DNA from: JBMDXK01 sp048594375
Lineage (GTDB): Bacteria > Pseudomonadota > Alphaproteobacteria > Rhizobiales > Methylopilaceae
DNA length: 23,982 nucleotides
Assembly: GCA_048594375.1 (NCBI GenBank)
Contig: JBMDXK010000015.1
Coordinates: 1 to 23,982 of the forward strand
Reading direction: 5' to 3'
The translations under genes were made by a program, and so were the position numbers. Positions 21,562 through 23,982 of this stretch are shown here, piece by piece; positions within the stretch are counted from its first letter, which is position 1; every line of letters starts with the position of its first letter. The notes below the pieces were generated by a model. It saw nothing but the letters and a program-made list of their open reading frames with translations. It was not told where the DNA came from and did not search any database.

Positions 21562-23037
21562 TTATGACCGCATTGCGTTCAAGCGACGACGCTGCACAGA
21601 TGACGGGATTCCCAAAGCTTCACGGTATTTGGCGACTGTTCGGCGCGCCACTTCCACACCCACTTCACCCAACAAACGAACAATATCGTCATCCGACAAA
21701 ATCTTGCCTCCTTTCTCACTTTCGATCAGCTGTTTAATCCGGTGACGCACCGTTTCCGCAGAATATGATTCGCCACCTTCCGCATTGGCTATGCCGGACG
21801 AAAAGAAGTATTTCAGCTCGAAAATACCCCGCGGCGTAGCCACATATTTATTGGCTGTGACCCGCGAAACCGTGGATTCGTGCATCTCCACCGCTTCCGC
21901 AATTGTCTTGAGATTCAAGGGACGCAAATATTCAATGCCTTCACTCAAAAAACGATCCTGATGGCGGGCAATCTCGCTGGCGACCTTCAAAATCGTGCGC
22001 GCACGCTGTTCCAGCGAACGGGTGAGCCAATTCGCCGTTTGCAGACATTCCGCAATAAATACCTTGTCATCGGTTGTCTTTGCCTGTTTGGATACATGCG
22101 CATAATACGTCTGGTTGACCAAAACACGCGGCATGGTTTCTGCGTTCAGCTCAATCAGCCAGCCACCATCCGCGCCATGACGGATAATCACATCTGGAAC
22201 AACCGGCTGCACCGGCTCAAAACCATACGCCAGACCCGGCTTGGGGTTCAGCCGCCGCAGCTCCGCAAGCATTTCTTTGAAATCATCCTCATCGACACCG
22301 CACATGCGGCGTAGCGTGACAAGATCATGTCTGGCCATGAGCGATAGATTTTTAAGCAAAACCTGCATGGCAGGATCAAAGCGGTTTTGCTCTTTAAGCT
22401 GAATGCTCAGGCACTCTTCCAATGAGCGCCCCCCTACCCCTGACGGCTCGAAGGTTTGTATCTGCTGTAGCACCGCTTCAACTTCAAAATCTTGTGCGCC
22501 AAGGCGTTCCGCCAACACAGCGCACTCTTCCCGCAAATAACCCGTCTCATCAATGGCATCAATGAGCGCCGCACCAATCATCCGGTAACGCACATCCAGG
22601 GTGGTAATATTGAGCTGGCTCTTCAAATGCTCGTGCAAAGTTGTGGTTGTTGGAACATAAGCCTCAAGATTGCTGCTCTCGCCACTGCCCATGCCCGTGG
22701 AAACGCCCGACCATGACGATACGTTGTAACTTTCCTCATCACTTGCCTGCTCGCGCTTTTGTTCGGGCGCATCATCGGGAAATACGTTTTCCATATCCAT
22801 ATCAAGCCGATGATCGACCTGTTCAGGAGGTTTTTCCTGTGCGCTGCTTTCCGTTCCGTTCTGTGCCGCTTCCGCTTCACTATCCGTTGATAATAACGGA
22901 TTGCGCTCCAGCTCTTCGGCAACAAACGCAACCACATCCATGCTGGAAAGCTGCAACAACCGGATCGCCTGCATCAATTGCGGCGTCATAACCAGAGACT
23001 GACTCTGCCTGAGTTCGAGTTTTTGCGATATGCCCAT
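21562..23037 (-). CDS. rpoN: RNA polymerase sigma-54 factor
   Basis: Alternative sigma factor that recognises -24/-12 promoters and needs an AAA+ activator. From ATG 23037 it has 491 residues: the Gln/Leu-rich activator-interacting region (about 5-50, LELRQSQSLVMTPQLMQAIR), an acidic linker (to about 110), the core-binding domain, the helix-turn-helix region with MHESTVSRVTANKY, and the RpoN box ARRTVAKYRE at about 464-473, followed by GIPSSVQRRR. All are intact. An upstream GTG at 23046 would add three residues. rpoN-hpf-ptsN is the standard proteobacterial order; I saw no clear -24/-12 promoter in the window. Confidence 0.96.
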   Translation of the reverse strand: MGISQKLELRQSQSLVMTPQLMQAIRLLQLSSMDVVAFVAEELERNPLLSTDSEAEAAQNGTESSAQEKPPEQVDHRLDMDMENVFPDDAPEQKREQASDEESYNVSSWSGVSTGMGSGESSNLEAYVPTTTTLHEHLKSQLNITTLDVRYRMIGAALIDAIDETGYLREECAVLAERLGAQDFEVEAVLQQIQTFEPSGVGGRSLEECLSIQLKEQNRFDPAMQVLLKNLSLMARHDLVTLRRMCGVDEDDFKEMLAELRRLNPKPGLAYGFEPVQPVVPDVIIRHGADGGWLIELNAETMPRVLVNQTYYAHVSKQAKTTDDKVFIAECLQTANWLTRSLEQRARTILKVASEIARHQDRFLSEGIEYLRPLNLKTIAEAVEMHESTVSRVTANKYVATPRGIFELKYFFSSGIANAEGGESYSAETVRHRIKQLIESEKGGKILSDDDIVRLLGEVGVEVARRTVAKYREALGIPSSVQRRRLNAMRS

Positions 23038-23107
23038 TATGCCCACCAGGGTGCTGGGGTGAAACGATACTCTTCCTCAACGCAACACGAAGAATGGAAT
23101 GATTTTT

Positions 23108-23138
23108 GCACGCAATACTCTTCAGAGTGTTAACGTGC
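23108..23138. repeat. Inverted repeat between the NlpC/P60 gene and rpoN
   Basis: GCACG (23108-23112) with CGTGC (23134-23138) encloses AATACTCT (23114-23121) with AGAGTGTT (23124-23131), giving about 13 pairs with a small bulge, one G-T pair and a two-base turn. No U-tract follows on the minus strand. It lies 71 bases before the rpoN ATG and may be a regulatory site or leader structure. Confidence 0.45.
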
Positions 23139-23209
23139 CACATTTTTGCCCTGAATGGCAAGTCTTGGGTGGGAAAAATATGGAGGCGTGTTGAAAGAAA
23201 ATTTCGCGG

Positions 23210-23982
23210 TTACATCAAAGTTTGCCGCTTGACCGCGGTGACGGCACTGCCGCTCGCGGCAATGCGCTGGATGCACGCATCAGCCTCTTCCATCGCCACC
23301 TGCATGTGATGCGCATTGGCATGGATAAGCATTCCATCCCCCCGCGCCATTGCAACATGCCCTTTCCAGAACACCAGATCACCACGCTCAAGGGTTTGCG
23401 GCTTCCAGCCCATCACCGCTTTGCCCAATGCCGCTTCCTGCTGATCTGAATCTCGCGGACATTCATAACCACACGCACGCCATGCCGCTTGCACCAGACC
23501 CGAACAATCCAGACCCAAGGCACTGCATCCTCCCCAGAGATAAGGTGCATGCAAAAACCATTCGGCCACAGTCACAGGATCACCTTGAACGGTCTGCGCA
23601 ACAGGCACCAGATGGCGTGCAACAGCATAACCACCCGTTGAAAGGCTTGCAAAGTTTCCCTCTACCTGCACAACGCTCACCTGCGCGCCCAACGGCAATG
23701 CCATCAAAGGCGGATGCTTGATGGAAGCTTGCGGAAAAACCAAGGTGCGTAACACACCTACTTTATGAGTGATTGCCGTCAAGGGAGCCGCCAACGCATC
23801 CAGCCCAAACCAGCCCACATAACCATCGCGCCCAAGCTGTCCCCATGCCCAGCCATCTTCACGCTCTTCATAGACAGTAATGTCTTCTCCAAACAGCCCC
23901 GTGGTTTGCGTGGGCGCAGCAGTATCAAAAGTTGCTTTGATGTGCATAACTTCCTGCCCAATTCTTAATGCCCGCCCTGTAG
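23210..23982 (-). CDS. SH3-NlpC/P60 cell-wall peptidase, probably truncated at the window edge
   Basis: Cysteine endopeptidase that cleaves peptidoglycan stem peptides (C40 family). Counting from ATG 23947, residues 1 to about 55 and 60-115 form two SH3-like domains (DGWAWGQLGRDGYVGWF; VEGNFASLSTGGYAVARHL), then the NlpC/P60 domain with catalytic Cys148 in GLDCSGLVQ, His197 in KGHVAMA and a third polar residue in LIHANAHHM. The frame stays open from 23947 to the end of the window with TGRALRIGQEV before the Met, and related alphaproteobacterial proteins have about 30 more residues here, so I infer that the real start lies outside. AGGAAG just before ATG 23947 keeps that start possible. No signal peptide is visible in what is present. 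Confidence 0.85.
   Translation of the reverse strand, partial: TGRALRIGQEVMHIKATFDTAAPTQTTGLFGEDITVYEEREDGWAWGQLGRDGYVGWFGLDALAAPLTAITHKVGVLRTLVFPQASIKHPPLMALPLGAQVSVVQVEGNFASLSTGGYAVARHLVPVAQTVQGDPVTVAEWFLHAPYLWGGCSALGLDCSGLVQAAWRACGYECPRDSDQQEAALGKAVMGWKPQTLERGDLVFWKGHVAMARGDGMLIHANAHHMQVAMEEADACIQRIAASGSAVTAVKRQTLM

Overview
The window reads as a piece of an alphaproteobacterial chromosome of moderate G+C. The evidence is the gene order, not a database match: an etfB-etfA-hbd block, an argH-lptM-lysA block divergent from a tlpA-type thioredoxin gene, the rpoN-hpf-ptsN block, and a Tad/Cpa pilus cluster in the Caulobacter order (flp/pilA-cpaA-cpaB-cpaC-cpaD-cpaE-cpaF-tadB-tadC). Perfect and near-perfect TTAA-N7-TTAA boxes upstream of cpaB fit the CtrA regulator found in this class. 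I cannot assign a genus.

Layout. 235-2821 (minus): etfB-etfA-hbd, fatty-acid or butyrate-type electron transfer and 3-hydroxyacyl-CoA oxidation. 3061-5098 (plus): thiE and a fosmidomycin-resistance-type MFS exporter. 5099-7040: an AT-richer accessory stretch with two small genes (one YjfB-like) ending in a strong terminator, an orphan 281-residue hydrophilic protein with a C-terminal membrane anchor, its terminator, and a repeat element that also forms part of the probable lysA terminator. 7041-10028 (minus): argH, an LptM-like lipoprotein and lysA (arginine and lysine/peptidoglycan precursor synthesis). 10079-10729 (plus): tlpA. 10716-19842 (minus): the Tad pilus genes, from the 56-residue Flp pilin through prepilin peptidase, outer-membrane secretin and its lipoprotein partner, the localisation ATPase, the motor ATPase and two platform proteins. 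20168-23037 (minus): rpoN, long-form hpf and ptsN, a nitrogen/stationary-phase regulatory block ending in a clear terminator. 23210-23982 (minus): an SH3-NlpC/P60 cell-wall hydrolase that probably starts beyond the window.

The genes are mostly core functions. The parts least explained by known families are the 5.1-7.0 kb stretch (orphan anchored protein, YjfB-like pair, hairpins, repeat copies), the cpaA-cpaB and flp upstream regions (candidate CtrA boxes, direct repeats, palindromes), and several intergenic inverted repeats next to etfB, the MFS gene, hpf and rpoN. I see no CRISPR array, insertion sequence, tRNA or rRNA, and nothing I would call a demonstrated new system.
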